Positions 1 through 11,717 of a stretch of DNA of 64,000 bases are shown here, piece after piece; the stretch's first letter is position 1; the number at the start of each line of letters is the position of its first letter. The notes under the pieces were generated by a model. It ran no database searches and was not told where the DNA came from. It saw only the letters and a list, made by a program, of their open reading frames with translations. A program made the translations under genes and the position numbers. The stretch is taken from assembly GCA_030549775.1 (NCBI GenBank), contig CM060178.1:65214896-65278895 (forward strand), written 5' to 3'. The DNA is from Tamarix chinensis. Its lineage: Eukaryota; Streptophyta; Magnoliopsida; Caryophyllales; Tamaricaceae.

Positions 1-273
1 CCTTTGGCTGCACCACCACCTCCATTATGCTCCTCTCCCTCTAGGCATTCTTGAACAGCCCAACTTTCACCTCCATTCTCCCAATTTTTTTTCCAACACG
101 CAAATTTTCCCTTTTTCTTCTCGTTTTTCGGCCTTTGCCACTGCGTCGCCGTGCACCACCACTGGTGCCGCCTATCCCTGCTAGCCTAAGGTTGAACCCT
201 AGACCCTCTTAACCCTTTTCCCTATTTTTACAAGCCTTAAATTATTTTATTTCAATTATTCTAATATAAACTC

Positions 274-324
<51 letters not shown>

Positions 325-730
325 TATTATTATTTCCATTTTTAATATGTATTATTATTTTTATTAATATCAACGTTTTTATTATTATTATGTTGAGGGC
401 TAAAGCCCTATTTTAATTTTTAATTCCATTTTAGCACTATTACCCTTATTATTTCTATTATTACTACCATTAATATTGATATGTTATAGGTATAATTATT
501 ATTATTATTTCCTATTTCGAATTTCTATTATTCTTATTCCATTATTATTAATACAACTATTTTACCATTAGTGTTGTTAGTAATGTTATTATTTTTACTA
601 TTGTTGTTATTATTATTATTACTAAATTTGGTTATTTATTTTAGTAATATTACTAATATTATTATTATTTTAGTAAAGGGGCTGAAGCCCTTATTTTACT
701 TTGCTTTGAATAATGTCCTTGATATTATTA

Positions 731-762
<32 letters not shown>

Positions 763-809
763 TATATTATGATTGATATTATTTTTAGTATCTTTGCCAT
801 TTTTATTTT

Positions 810-870
<61 letters not shown>
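274..870. repeat. TAT/TTA trinucleotide microsatellites
   Basis: Two long runs of TTA/ATT repeats (about 274-333 and 812-870) lie in a stretch built largely of T and A triplets. Apparent leucine/isoleucine-rich open frames here come from the repeat and are not genes. Confidence 0.9.
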
Positions 871-1439
871 GGGTAAAGTTTTCAACCTTATATTATCAAC
901 TTTTATAATATTTCTGTTATTTATATATCTTTAACAAAGTTAGTAATTAGTTAAGGTTATTTTATTAATATATTATTATTTATTTAAAAATCTAGTCTTA
1001 TAATAGGTTAGTAATTAACAGAATTTTTAATAGGATGGAGTCTAATTTTAGCTTTTCCCTCAGAATAGGTAAAACCAGTCAAAGCCCTAAGGAGGCGTAG
1101 GAGTGTGCTCCAAGACCGGTGTCGTTTTAGGTAAGGGGTGCTAAGGCCTTTTGTGTCCTTATATGCATTATGTACTTTGCATGCTATGTATCCTATGTTT
1201 ATCATTACTAATTATTTAGTATGTGGTATGATGTGGAGTTGAAGTATGTTTTTGTGTGTTTATATGGCATGTGTATTATGTATATGTGATGATTTGTGTT
1301 GTGACCCTGTAAGACATACATATAACGGTGTCGAAGTGGTTTGAGTGGAAGAAAGGATGGAAAAGGAGGATGGGGAATGAATTTGACCAAGGATGTGAGT
1401 TGACCTAAGTATTCTAATGATTCATGATTGGAAGAATAA

Positions 1440-2270
1440 AATGAGAAATTTAGGGTTTTGTGTGAAAGAAGTTAATTTATGGTCTTATATGGGAATATCT
1501 AATTTATGGTTTTATATGGGGGAATCTAAATTATGGTTTCATACGGGAGATTCCAGTTTATGGTTTTATGTGGGAGAATCTAATTTATAGTTTTGTATGA
1601 GAGGAATTAATTCATGGTGTTATATGGAAGAATCTAATTTATGGTTTAATTTGTCTAGAAGAATATAATTTGTGGCTTTATATGGGAGAATCTAATTTAT
1701 GGTTTTGTGTGGGAGAATATAATTTATGGTTTTATATGGAAAAATCTAATTTATGGTTTTGTATGGAAGAATTTAATTGATGGTTTTGTATGAAAGGATC
1801 TATTCTAGGATTTGGTATGGATAAATATTTGGTTTTATGTGGATTGAATTTAGGGTTTTGTATGATGGAATCTAGGGTTTACATGGTGGTATTAATGGTT
1901 GTATGGTGGTATTAGGATTGTATGGTGGTATTAATGGTTGTATGGTGGTATTAGGGTTTGCATGGTGGAGTTAATGGTTGTATAGTGGTATTAGATTTTG
2001 TATGGTGGTATTAATGGTTGTATGGTGGTATTAGGGTTGCATGGTGGTATTAATGGTTGTATGGTGGTATCAGGGTTTGTATGGTGGTATTAATGGTTGC
2101 ATGGTGACATTAGGGTTTGCATGGTGGTATTAGGGTTTGTATGGTGGAATTAATGGTTGTATAGTGGTATTAGGTTTTGTATGGTGGTATTAATGGTTGT
2201 GTGATGGTATTAGGGTTGCATGGTGGAGTTAGGGTTTTGCATGGGAGTTAATGATTGCATGGGATTTAAG
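1440..2270. repeat. Two adjacent minisatellite arrays inside the LTR
   Basis: From about 1440 to 1800 a unit of roughly 27-30 bases with the core 'aatctaatttatggtttt' recurs about a dozen times. From about 1868 to 2240 a different unit with the core 'tgtatggtggtatta' recurs, alternating 'aatggt' and 'gggttt' versions in a composite period of about 40 bases. Copies differ by point changes and small indels, so neither array is very recent. They lie inside the long LTR and probably account for part of its length. Confidence 0.85.
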
Positions 2271-2605
2271 GTTTGTATAAAAAGGTCAAGAGGTTGATTT
2301 GGGATGTAAGGAATGTAATATAAGTGTTATTTGGGTGTTTGAACATTTTAGATGAAAAATAATACATAGAGATTATATAAGGGTTTGTAGGAGACTAAAC
2401 TAGGGTTTGTGTGGATAATTAGGGTTTGTGGTGGTTGGTTAGAATTTTTGTATTAATTATCACGTGTGTTGGTGATTAAAGTGTAATTATGATTGTGGAA
2501 TTTTATGATTTTGTGATGTGTGAAGTATAATGATAATGATTCGTACATGTCCATGGTGAAAGCTTTTGAATAAGATACTTAAGATATTAATTACATAAAG
2601 TGGAA

Positions 2606-2962
2606 CATGTTGAGCCAGGCCCAGACCGATCCACCGGCATAATAGTGGCTAGGTACTGAGGTAGCTTGGAGACTGATCCACCGACATAATAGTGGTAGGA
2701 TATGTTACCCTAGTGATCGAACCATCGGCTAAAATAGTGGGGGATCCCAAGCTCAACAAAATAAACCATATATGTTATTAAGATGTGGGAAGACACTAAT
2801 TACTTATAGTGGAACACCATGCGAGAAGGGGTCAGACCGATCCACCGGCATATAATAGTGGTAGGACATGTACCCTAAGTGACCGATCCACTAGCTATAA
2901 TAGTAGCCAAGAGCCAAAACTGCCCTGGAGACTGATCCACCGGCAAAAATAGTGGGGTTCCC
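2606..2962. repeat. Interspersed 'gatccaccggcataatagtgg' repeats in the LTR
   Basis: The motif 'gatccaccggcataatagt' and close variants occur about six times in 350 bases, separated by unequal spacers. An inverted counterpart ('aaccggtggatcggttgg') is at 42861-42878 in the plus-strand fragment of the same LTR family. This supports the opposite orientations assigned to the two copies. Confidence 0.75.
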
Positions 2963-3784
2963 GTACTTGTATGGACTTGATAAGGAGCATGGTGTGAAAA
3001 TATTTTGATAAATGATTAATGAAGTAATTAATCTAAACTATATTGGATGTTGGCATTTCACCTGATCGTTCATTTACCATTATGTTATTGTGTTGGTGAT
3101 TATGCCCTGTTATTATTCTGTATGGATTATGTGTTTATGTGTTAGCCTTAGTGCTAGGTTACCTTACTCAGTACGTAGCATATTGATCACCAGTTTCATG
3201 GTGCTGCTCATTCCCACGAGTAGTATGCCCTTCTGACTTTGTGCAGGTGGCCGAGACATCAGTCGGGGTTGTGTGTTGAGCTTGTTATGTCTCAAATTTC
3301 AAGAGAGTTGTGGCCATATTTTAGTCTTTATGTGATTCTATTTCCTCTTGTTATTTATTTTGTAACAAATTTATCCCTTTTAATTTATTACCTTGTATTG
3401 AGTATTTTAGATAAATCTTTTATTGGTGGTAAGCTTATTTTCTTCTAGATTTGAATTACATTTCTTTATGCATACTTTGATCTTTGGTATTATAATCTTT
3501 CTAGTTCTTCTATGAACTCTTTGTTTGAATTTAACGTCACTCTTTTTTTTTAGCCTTAGCACTTGGTACTGAAACGGTCAGATAGAACCGGTTTGGTACT
3601 AAGTGTGGTGGTAACATCCCTAGAATTCATGTGTTTTAAATTAAGTATTTTAATTACTGCCGCATTCAAAAAAAAGTAGTGAATTTTGGGGTATCACAAT
3701 TTTAGCAAAAGAAAAAGATAAATTGAATATATGAATGTAGGAATAAGATAATAATTTTTTTAAAAAATAATAAGATATTGTTGG

Positions 3785-4275
3785 CCTTAAATAATTTATT
3801 CTAAATAATTAATTGGAATAAAAAGATAACAATACTTTGGTTAATAATAAAACATTATTCACCTTTGAAAATTTATGATTAAATAATTAAGTGAAACAAT
3901 AAATAATAAAAAAAATTAAATAATAAAATATTTTCTGCCTTTGAAAATTTATGATTAAGTAATTAGGTGGAATAATAAGATAATAATACATTAAAATAAT
4001 AAAATATTGCTTACCTTTGAAAATTTATGATTAAATAATTAAGGGGAATAATAAGATAATAATACATAAAAATAATAAAATATTTTTTCCTTTTAAAAAT
4101 CTATGATGAAATAATTTAGCGGAATAATAAGATAATAATGCTTTAAAATAATAAAATATTATTAGCATTTGAAAACTTATGATTAAATAATTAAATGGTA
4201 TAATAAGATAATAAGATTTTAAATAATATAATATTATTAGCCTTAAATAATTTATTATTAAATAATCTAGTGGAT
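3785..4275. repeat. 76-bp tandem repeat array
   Basis: A unit of about 76 bases recurs six to seven times. The anchor 'cctttgaaaatttatgatt' or a variant starts near 3862, 3938, 4014, 4089, 4166 and 4241, so the spacings are 75-77. The unit is over 80% A+T and has no coding capacity. It lies directly beside the end of the LTR at 3698. Confidence 0.85.
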
Positions 4276-4691
4276 TAATTCTCAACCCTAACTCTAATCA
4301 TAAACCTTAAATGCCTGGTATGCCTATTGATAGAGCTACTAGCTTTGTAGTATTCCTATCATTTTGATTTCCTTGGTATGCCCAATTTTTTGTACTCCAC
4401 ATGTTTATTTATTTACCCCTCTTTACCTGGTAAACCTTAAACCCTAAGTTTGATCATAATTCTTAAACCATGAGAAATTCTAAACTCTAATGGTTTTGTA
4501 TCTATTATCGCAATAATAATAAAAGTATTTAAAAGTTATTATCCCTTTATATAGATGGTAGGATGTATTGTTTACCTGATGATTATTGTCTCTAGATGGA
4601 GATCTTAGGAGGCATATGGGTTGGCTACATAATGTGATATAGTGCATAGTAGAGAGGAGTTTAAATTTGGGACCATTCATGTTTAGGTCAT
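4276..4691. other. Non-coding stretch with a degenerate transposon-derived segment
   Basis: No gene is visible. The part at about 4318-4430 ('ggtatgcctattga...', '...ccttggtatgcccaat') resembles 15250-15365 and, more loosely, the sequence just after the Ulp1-like genes of the CACTA elements (21690-21730, 58075-58120, 62735-62780). It may be CACTA 3'-flank debris. Confidence 0.4.
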
Positions 4692-7600
4692 TGTAACACC
4701 CCCATTTTTACTGCTAAAAATTTTCGTTTTGCGGAAGCGTTAATTACAAAACCAATGGGTGTTACCGCCACACTCAATATAAGTCTGGCATCCTCTACCG
4801 TTCTTATACTGAGTGCTAAGGCTAAAATATTACTTTACTTAAATAATATTAAAACAGAGGCAGGATAGAATTTCATTACAAATTACATTGTCCTGAATAG
4901 ATACAAAAGATTAGGCAAGAGTTGTAATGTAACAAAAGAGAAATAGCAGGGGACTTAAGAGTCCAAGAAATATCCGGACCAAAAGAAGTCGAGGCGAACA
5001 CCGGATAGTCCTAACTCTCAACCCTCTAATTGAAGTCGTCATACCCTACCCTCAAAGTAATCCTGCAAAGTAGCGACTGCCCGTGGAATAGGCAGGGGAC
5101 CATGAAATGGAACCCGTCAGTACTACGGTACTGAATAACCCTTTATACCGAACTAATATGAAAAACTAGCATGGAACACATACAAGGCATACGACTAACA
5201 GGTACAAGACATTTAAGTATTCATACGAGGATTGATAAACAATAATCATTTAGACAATCAATTTCTATTAAAGCTACATGCTACTCATTTTTATTTGTCT
5301 AAAACAACCGACAGCTTACCAGACTAACATGTCAAAGGTATTCTCAGAAGTAATGATTAGAACCTAAACTCCAGCATAACAATTATAACATCAGCAGCAT
5401 GACTCATATCTCAGCATAACTCCCAACCAAATTTATAACATCACAAGCGTATTAACAGGTAAGCTATAACATAATCCACAACATCAAAAGTATACTTACA
5501 GGTAGAATATGATAAAATACATAACATCACTTGGGTACTTACAGACACAGAATAATAATATCCGTAATCCCATAGGTACACTTACAGGTATAGTAAATTA
5601 AAATACAAAACATCAACGGTATATTTATAGATATAGTATAATAATATACATAACATCACAGGCATACTTATAGACATAATACCCACACACGTAGGCCCGC
5701 AGGCTACTACTTAAGCCACAGGTAGGCACAACAGCTACTACCAAACCAGTCCAATACCCAATAATAATCCTTCCAATCAAATCATATTATTTCCATTTTT
5801 ATTTACTCGAGGGGGATACAATAATAACCCGGAGACATAACAGTACACCGGTCATATCGGCGCACAAGGCAACACGATACCCTCCAACCATCCAACCCAG
5901 AGGCATAACAGCACTCTGGTCATACTGATGCACAAGGCACACAGTACCCTCCTCACCTCGGACACCTAATCCTTAAGTATCGATACCCCCTATAGGGCCC
6001 GTAGGTCACCTATAGAGTAGACTAGGGCCTTACTGGGGCACAACCGGCACACCAGAAACCCAAACAAATCGATGACTCCTACCTCGTCTCTAGGATAGCT
6101 ACCCCTAGAGAGAAACCATTCCCAAACTCGAGGTCTTTCACTTTACGTATTAGTGTTTTTATAAAGCGATCACAGATAACACACATTACACATATATTCT
6201 CATTTCCATACTTATTCATTTTCCCTTTATTTCCAATTATCCAAGTCAACCCTACGGTCAACGGTATAAAGAAAAGTCAAAATCAATACTAAGGTCAACC
6301 TACCCAAAAGTTTAAGGCCATCCTACATCCAATTATTCACATTTGGGCGTTAGGCCGAAAATGACCAAAATGCCCTTGAAGCTCATAATTATCAGATTAG
6401 TATCCATTTAAATACTAAGTCCATCTTATTTATTAATCTATCATGAAAAGGCTAAAATGATTAATCTAATTATTTATTATATGATTTAAATCATCAATCA
6501 TGTTAAAAGACCATTTTGCCCCTACATAGATTTCGGCACATGAATTTCTATCATAAACTTTTGAAATGTACAGAACACATGATCATAAAATCAACAACAG
6601 ATAATACATGTTAGACATGATTTTCAGAATAAATATCATAATACACAAAAATGACTAAATTGTCCCTAGCGCACACATTCCTAATAATTATTTCACAATT
6701 ATATCTAAACATGCTAAACTAATAATTATATACATAATTATTATACCAAACATTCTCCTGTCATTAGAATTATTTTTAAGTCATACTTTAATACCCGAAA
6801 TATTTTATATCAGATAGCATGCTCGTTTTTATCCGTTTTCATAATAATAATAATTAACACATAATTATATTGAAATAAATCATGCTAAACATATTTCATA
6901 CACCAAAAACCCTAATGTATTATCATGCAATTTTTTATCATTTTAGTAGAGTATAACGGTTACCTGAATTCCAGCAAAAACATAAAATTAGCGGTATCCA
7001 CTAAAACATATTAGGTCCTGCAAATTAAACTTTCGTACCTAAAAATAATACCACAAATACATAATTAATATCTATCAAATAAAATAATAATTATAGTATG
7101 AAAATATTTATTTTTCTAAAATTACCAAAATACCCTTACAGTTAATATTGGTACCAAAATTTTTATTTAACCACTACGCAACTCACGCTGCATGCAGCGT
7201 GAGTCACGCTCGAGGGGAAATGGGGCACGGCAGAATGGCGAGAGGGTCGGCTGGGCAAGGCAGGGGAAGGGAGAGGGTGGCAGTGGCGGTGGAGACCGGC
7301 GGTTGCTGGTGGCTACGGGGCGGCTGGCTGCGACGGGGCTGATGGGGGAGATGTTGTGGTTGTGTTTGGGTGGGAGAAAAACCAAACAGAAGGAGGGGGA
7401 GCGATGGGCTTGGGGAGCTAGGCGACGGGATGGTTGCGGGAGAGGGTGCTACGGTCGGGGAAGGGCGTAGGGACGAAGAGAATGCAAAGGGAGGTGAAGT
7501 GGCGCTGCATGAGGTCGAGGGGCTGGTGGTGGTGCGCTGTACGGTGGCTGCGATGGCTGTGGGTGCTGGTGGGCTGGCGGGCTGCGTTGGAAACAAACGG

Positions 7601-8473
7601 GGCAGGGAGGGGAGTGGACGACGGGCTTCGTGGCTGTGGTGGCGAGCTGCTGGTTTGGTTGTGCTGGACGGGAGGGAGATGTAGGGGGAGAAGGGAAGGG
7701 AGAAGGTGGCAGGCTGTGTTCTGCGACGGGGAGGGGATGCAGGGGGAGAAGGGAAGGGAGAAGGCGGCAGGGCTGCGAGATGGTTGATCGAACAAGACAG
7801 GGGGAAGGCTGGGAAAGGTTAAAGAGTGTATGTGTGTGTTATAAGCAGAGAGGGAGTCTGGGAGGAACAGTGTTCTGTGTGCGTCGTGTGTGTGCGTTGT
7901 GCATGTGCAGTGTTTTGGGCCGAAAGTGTGTGCGGGAATTGGGGAATTGTTTGGGTAGAGTGTGCGATAGGGTGTGGCGTGTATAAATGTATATAAATGC
8001 AGAAGGTTCGGGACACAGGGGAGATATGACAGAGAAGGGACGAAAAAAGGCAGAAGGAGAGAGAGAAGATAAGTAATATATTTTATCTATATACATATAT
8101 ATTTTATATTAAATTTAGTCCGGATAAATTAAAATATCGGCTAGAAAAATAATTCGATCTAAGGTAGATTTAAATAAGACGAAAAAGATAAATATAATCA
8201 GGAATAATTTTTAGGAAATTATTTTTGGTTACGGATAAAAAGATTATTAATAAAATAATTTAAAATAAGATTTACGGGTAAAACTAGGATTAAAATGAAG
8301 AATCGGTTTCTGTTAACTTTTTAGCCTAATTAATTTCATATCTAAGTCATTGAAATAATAATAATAATAATAATAATAATACGTTTAATACTAAACCTCC
8401 TAAATTAATAATTATAACTAATCATATGTAATTATTAATTTTACTTAGGATTTCCTAAAAACGGGTTATTACA
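4692..8473 (+). mobile_element. Solo LTR (3782 bp), Tekay/Del-like gypsy family
   Basis: The element begins TGTAACACCC and ends GGGTTATTACA, so it has TG...CA ends. It is flanked by a perfect 5-bp duplication, GTCAT, at 4687-4691 and 8474-8478. Its first 150 bases match the LTR starts at 36970 and, reversed, at 47549. No gag, pol, primer-binding site or second LTR is present, so it is best read as a solo LTR left by recombination between the two LTRs of a full element. A purine-rich, GC-rich core lies at 7185-8060. TATA-like motifs lie at about 7981-7998. Confidence 0.85.
7185..8060 (+). other. GC-rich, strongly G-skewed core of the solo LTR
   Basis: The plus strand is dominated by runs such as 'gggga', 'gaaggga' and 'ggtggtgg' in an otherwise AT-rich region. 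Open frames arise in several frames on both strands, none with a recognisable domain, as expected from base composition alone. A counterpart with milder purine bias is at about 39690-39890 in the other solo LTR, and the first 240 bases of the window look like the same region reversed. TATA-like motifs near 7981 and 7991 lie at its right end. A promoter role is inference. Confidence 0.55.
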
Positions 8474-8525
8474 GTCATATTATGTTTGGTCGACCTTGCC
8501 ACATATCCTTCTATAGTTAGAGGTA

Positions 8526-8700
8526 ATGGCTGGATATATAGATTTATTTGTCATTGATGTTCCACACTCTAGGGTTGTTGAAGGTAAATGATTTACAATA
8601 CACTATGACCAAATAGCAAGGGAGTTGAAAGTAATAGATGATGAGTGGAGGTCTGGCAAATGATATCAACGAGTGTATACCCTCACCACCTTAGTGACTC
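8526..8700 (+). pseudogene. Degenerate relative of the open frame at 49812-50093
   Basis: Translated in one frame, this stretch gives short blocks (D-V-P-H, then Y-D-Q-I-x-R-E-L, then D-D-E-W-R) in the same order as D-A-P-H, Y-D-R-I-L-R-E-L and D-D-E-W-R of the open frame at 49812-50093. Stops interrupt it here. The family is not one I recognise. Two copies in transposon-rich surroundings suggest a mobile-element origin. Confidence 0.5.
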
Positions 8701-9593
8701 ATACAAGGTGGATGAACCCTATTTTCAAGAAGGAAGAGAGTAAAGGATTCTACGAGAAGAGTGAACTCAATGGGTGATCAAGGAAATTCAACAAGGACTA
8801 GAAATTATAATATGAATATTAGAGATTAACCAAAAATTATAATAAAGAATCAAATATTAATATTAGTAAGTGTATTACCAAGTATAAAATTTTTGGTAAT
8901 AAGGTTTTTTTAATTCAAATAATTTCAATTTTGAAAATATAATCGTTAGGAATAAGAGTATCAAAAATAATTTAGACTATTGTAATTTGAAAAGCTCATT
9001 ACTAACTCGTAGAGAAGATTAAATACCTATAAAACATTGTCAGTAAAAACTATTACGGGCGCACTTTCCCTTATTATTGACATTCTATATCCTTGTTATT
9101 TTTCCTTATTCCTATAGTAAATAAATCCATTGAACAATGGAAATTGAACACTTCAAAAACATCTTTGTATACATACTAGCAGAAGATGAACTCATGATTT
9201 GAATTTTCTTATCATAAATAGGAAGTTGACAATAATATCTTCTGAAATTTAGTATAGTTTGAAAAGGTTTAAATAGTCAATTCACAGGCCTCTTGAGGAT
9301 TTTTCCTATTGCTTCACTATGCTAAACCGTACAATCATTTATATACTATAAGAAATTACATTGTAGCTAAATATCAGAAGAAATACAATGAGTAATATAG
9401 TATAGTTATTGATTTCTTATGGTCTTTTAAACTACATAATATTTTTATTATTATAATAAATAAAGTCTTTTGCGTATTTCCAGAACTTAAATTCACAATT
9501 TGTATTTATATAACTTTGTACATAGTACAACTAAAAAACTAGATAAACAAAGTGGAATTGATCCGAAAGAGTAAAATGATGATCTAAAATGAC

Positions 9594-9880
9594 CCCACGA
9601 AATGATCCTATACGTTGGAATGTCGCCTCCATGTGTGAACGGGAACAATTTAAAGTCATGCATGAATAAGATAGGTCTTGGTTAACACAGCCCCACCATT
9701 GCCCCAAACCTTATTCATTCATGCATTAATGTCGATTAGACAGGTCTTGTGTCTCTTGACTAATAACTTGGACTAGCAAAGAACTTAACCACACGATTTC
9801 ACATAGACCTTCCCGAATTTAAGACAAGGTATGTTGTTAATCAGTGAATTTAGTACGTCGGCCATAATTGATTTCTTGAT
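9594..9880. repeat. Dispersed module, copy 1 (also 16905-17040, 22870-23095, 25068-25250)
   Basis: The block contains, in order, 'aaagtcatg', 'agataggtcttg', 'ccccaaacctta', 'ttcatgcatt', 'gtcttg...ctcttgactaataacttgg' and 'ccacacgatttcac'. The same order is clearest at 22870-23095 and is partial at 25068-25250 and 16905-17040. It is non-coding. Its repetition on this side of the receptor-like gene suggests old segmental duplications. Confidence 0.6.
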
Positions 9881-9995
9881 ATGCTGCTCACAGCTTTTTG
9901 AAAAAAGTACTAGTAATAGTTTACACTTACGTATTACACTTATTACTATACGCTGGAATTAAGGATTATGATACGTTAGTTAATTAGTTAATTCC

Positions 9996-10330
9996 TGTTG
10001 GTTCAGGGTTTTTATCTCAGTATTCAGTTTCTTTCTTTTGTTTCTTACTGGTATCGTACAAGAAAAAAACACACAAGAGAATTTTCGATACTTCCACTTC
10101 CTGCATCATTTTCTGGGTTTTCTTAAATATACAAAATACAAAAAATAACTCCTAAAAGCACAGCCACGTTTGGAGAAAATAACTGCACACTAAAATAACT
10201 TCTACTCTATTTTCAGCCACGTGCTGGACTAACCTGACAAACTAACTTGCTGTCTAACTAAAAAAAACTTTGCTGAAAATAAACAAATCAAGTACTGGAT
10301 ACAATTTCTAACAACAAGATTAAATCATCA
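9996..10330 (-). repeat. 3' LTR of the copia element
   Basis: 335 bp. On the plus strand it starts TGTTGG and ends TCATCA. It is preceded by ATTCC, the left copy of the 5-bp target duplication. By eye it is identical to 14584-14918. Confidence 0.95.
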
Positions 10331-10341
10331 ATCTCCTCCTT
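10331..10341 (-). promoter_or_regulatory. Polypurine tract of the copia element
   Basis: On the minus strand, 'aaggaggagat' ends directly at the 3' LTR. This is the usual position for the plus-strand primer of reverse transcription. Confidence 0.75.
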
Positions 10342-11707
10342 AAGCTTGTTGTTCTTTACCAACCATCTGGACACCAACCCTATCTCTCATTTCCTGGAAC
10401 TTCATCTTTGCCAGCGACTTCGTCAGAATATCAGCACGCTAATCTTCAGTGCACACATGTTGGACTTCAATTATTCCTGATTCAACGCAATCCCTGATGT
10501 AGTGAAATCGGGTATCAATGTGCTTACTCCTTTCATGATAAACTGAGTTCTTGCTCAATGCAATTGCGGACTGATTATCGATCTTTAGGACCACTTTCTT
10601 AACCTCAGTATTTAATAAATCTGCCAATAATCGCACCAGCCAAACTCCTTGACACGCTGCTGCACAGGCAGCGATATATTCCGCTTCACAAGAAGAAAGA
10701 GCAACAACTTTCTGTTTTTGTGAACACCAACTAACAGGATGTGACCCAAGAAAATATATTAAGCCACTGGTGCTTTTCCTGTCATTAGTATCATCGGCTA
10801 AATCACTATCAGAATATCCAATTAGCTCCAAAACTCCTCCCTTTTTCTCATAAACACAACCGAGATTTAATGTACCTTTCACATAGCGCAGTATGTGATT
10901 CACCGCTGCCATGTGCTCTGTTGTGGGCTTCTCCATATGTCTACTCACCATCCCAACAGAAAAAGCCAAGTCTGGACGTGTGTGCAGAAGGTATCTCAAA
11001 CTACCAACAACACTTCGGTACAGAGTTACATCAACAGGAGGATTGACACTTTCCTGGTTTAATTTTAGACGAGGCTCCATCGGAATCTGGGTTGGATTGC
11101 AGTCCTTCATCCCACACTTCTCTAGCACCTTCTTTGCATATGATGTCTGGTTTAGTGTAATTCTTGTAGGAGTCTGAAACACTTCAATTCCCAGATAATA
11201 GCTGAGTGGTCCAAGATCACTCATACTAAACATTCCATTCATCTGGAACTTAAACTCATCAATATCTTGATTGCTCTCACTAGTGATGATTAAATCATCC
11301 ACGTATACTCCAATAATCACCTTTCGTCCTTTCTCTTTTCTGTATACAGCATGCTCCAGTGCACACCTCTCAAAACCGATTGTCTTCAGAGTTTTATCCA
11401 GTTTTGAATTCCACGCTCTTGGTGCTTGCCGTAAGCCATATAAAGCTTTATGCAATCTCAGCACTTTGTGCTCTTCTCCCTTTACCTCAAAACCCGGTGG
11501 TTGAACTACATAGACCTCCTCTCTTAAATCACCGTTAAGGAACGCTGATTTTACGTCCATATGATGCACTTCCCAACCTTTCTGTGCAGCAATTGAAATA
11601 AGCAACCTTACAGTTTCTAATCGAGCAACAGGGGCAAAAACTTCGTCAAAATCTACACCTTGCTGTTGGACATACCCCTTCGCGACCAATCTCGCTTTAT
11701 ACTTCAC
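10340..11707 (-). pseudogene. Copia pol: reverse transcriptase and RNase H
   Basis: This is the C-terminal third of the polyprotein. The reverse transcriptase (RVT_2 family) starts in the block [15 protein letters not shown] and keeps the catalytic Y-V-D-D box at residues 135-138 of the open frame that starts at 11707. RNase H follows, with [14 protein letters not shown] and the S-S-C-E-A-E-Y box. A TAG at 10439-10441 stops translation after T-E-D. The same frame then continues with R-A-D-I-L-T-K, the expected end of copia RNase H, to TAA at 10340-10342. This TAG is thus a premature stop that trims about 32 residues. The frame is offset from the integrase part by a one-base change near 11725. 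Confidence 0.9.
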
Positions 11708-11717
11708 AATTCTGCCT

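Larger units (their letters stand above)
1..3698 (-). mobile_element. Long LTR of a Ty3/gypsy (Tekay/Del-like) element, partial
   Basis: This is the minus-strand terminal part of a very long LTR that runs off the left edge. Read on the minus strand it begins TGTGATACCCC at 3698, followed by a block (about 3550-3640) that ends in the family signature 'ACCGCCACACTTAGTACC'-like sequence. The same signature is found near the start of the plus-strand LTRs at 4692 and 36970. A second shared block, around a 'ctacgtactgagtaag' motif at 3165-3240, matches the fragment at 42530-42600. Assignment to the long-LTR chromoviruses rests on the TGTRAYACCCC start and the kilobase length; no coding domain is visible. 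The pyrimidine-rich stretch at 1-240 mirrors the purine-rich core of the LTR at 4692-8473. Confidence 0.7.
8479..9990. other. Intergenic DNA with transposon debris
   Basis: There is no intact gene. About 8526-8700 is a degenerate relative of the open frame at 49812-50093. About 9594-9880 is one copy of a dispersed module described separately. The remainder is AT-rich sequence in which I recognise nothing. Confidence 0.6.

Noticed and set aside
571..876. Open frame rich in Leu and Ile
   Set aside because: It is a translation of TTA/ATT microsatellites and has no coding character.
1440..2960. CRISPR-like array
   Set aside because: Repeats are direct minisatellites without regular unique spacers and lie in a plant LTR.
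7148..7986. Several overlapping long open frames on both strands
   Set aside because: They lie in the G-rich core of a solo LTR. Absence of stops follows from composition, and no frame shows a domain.
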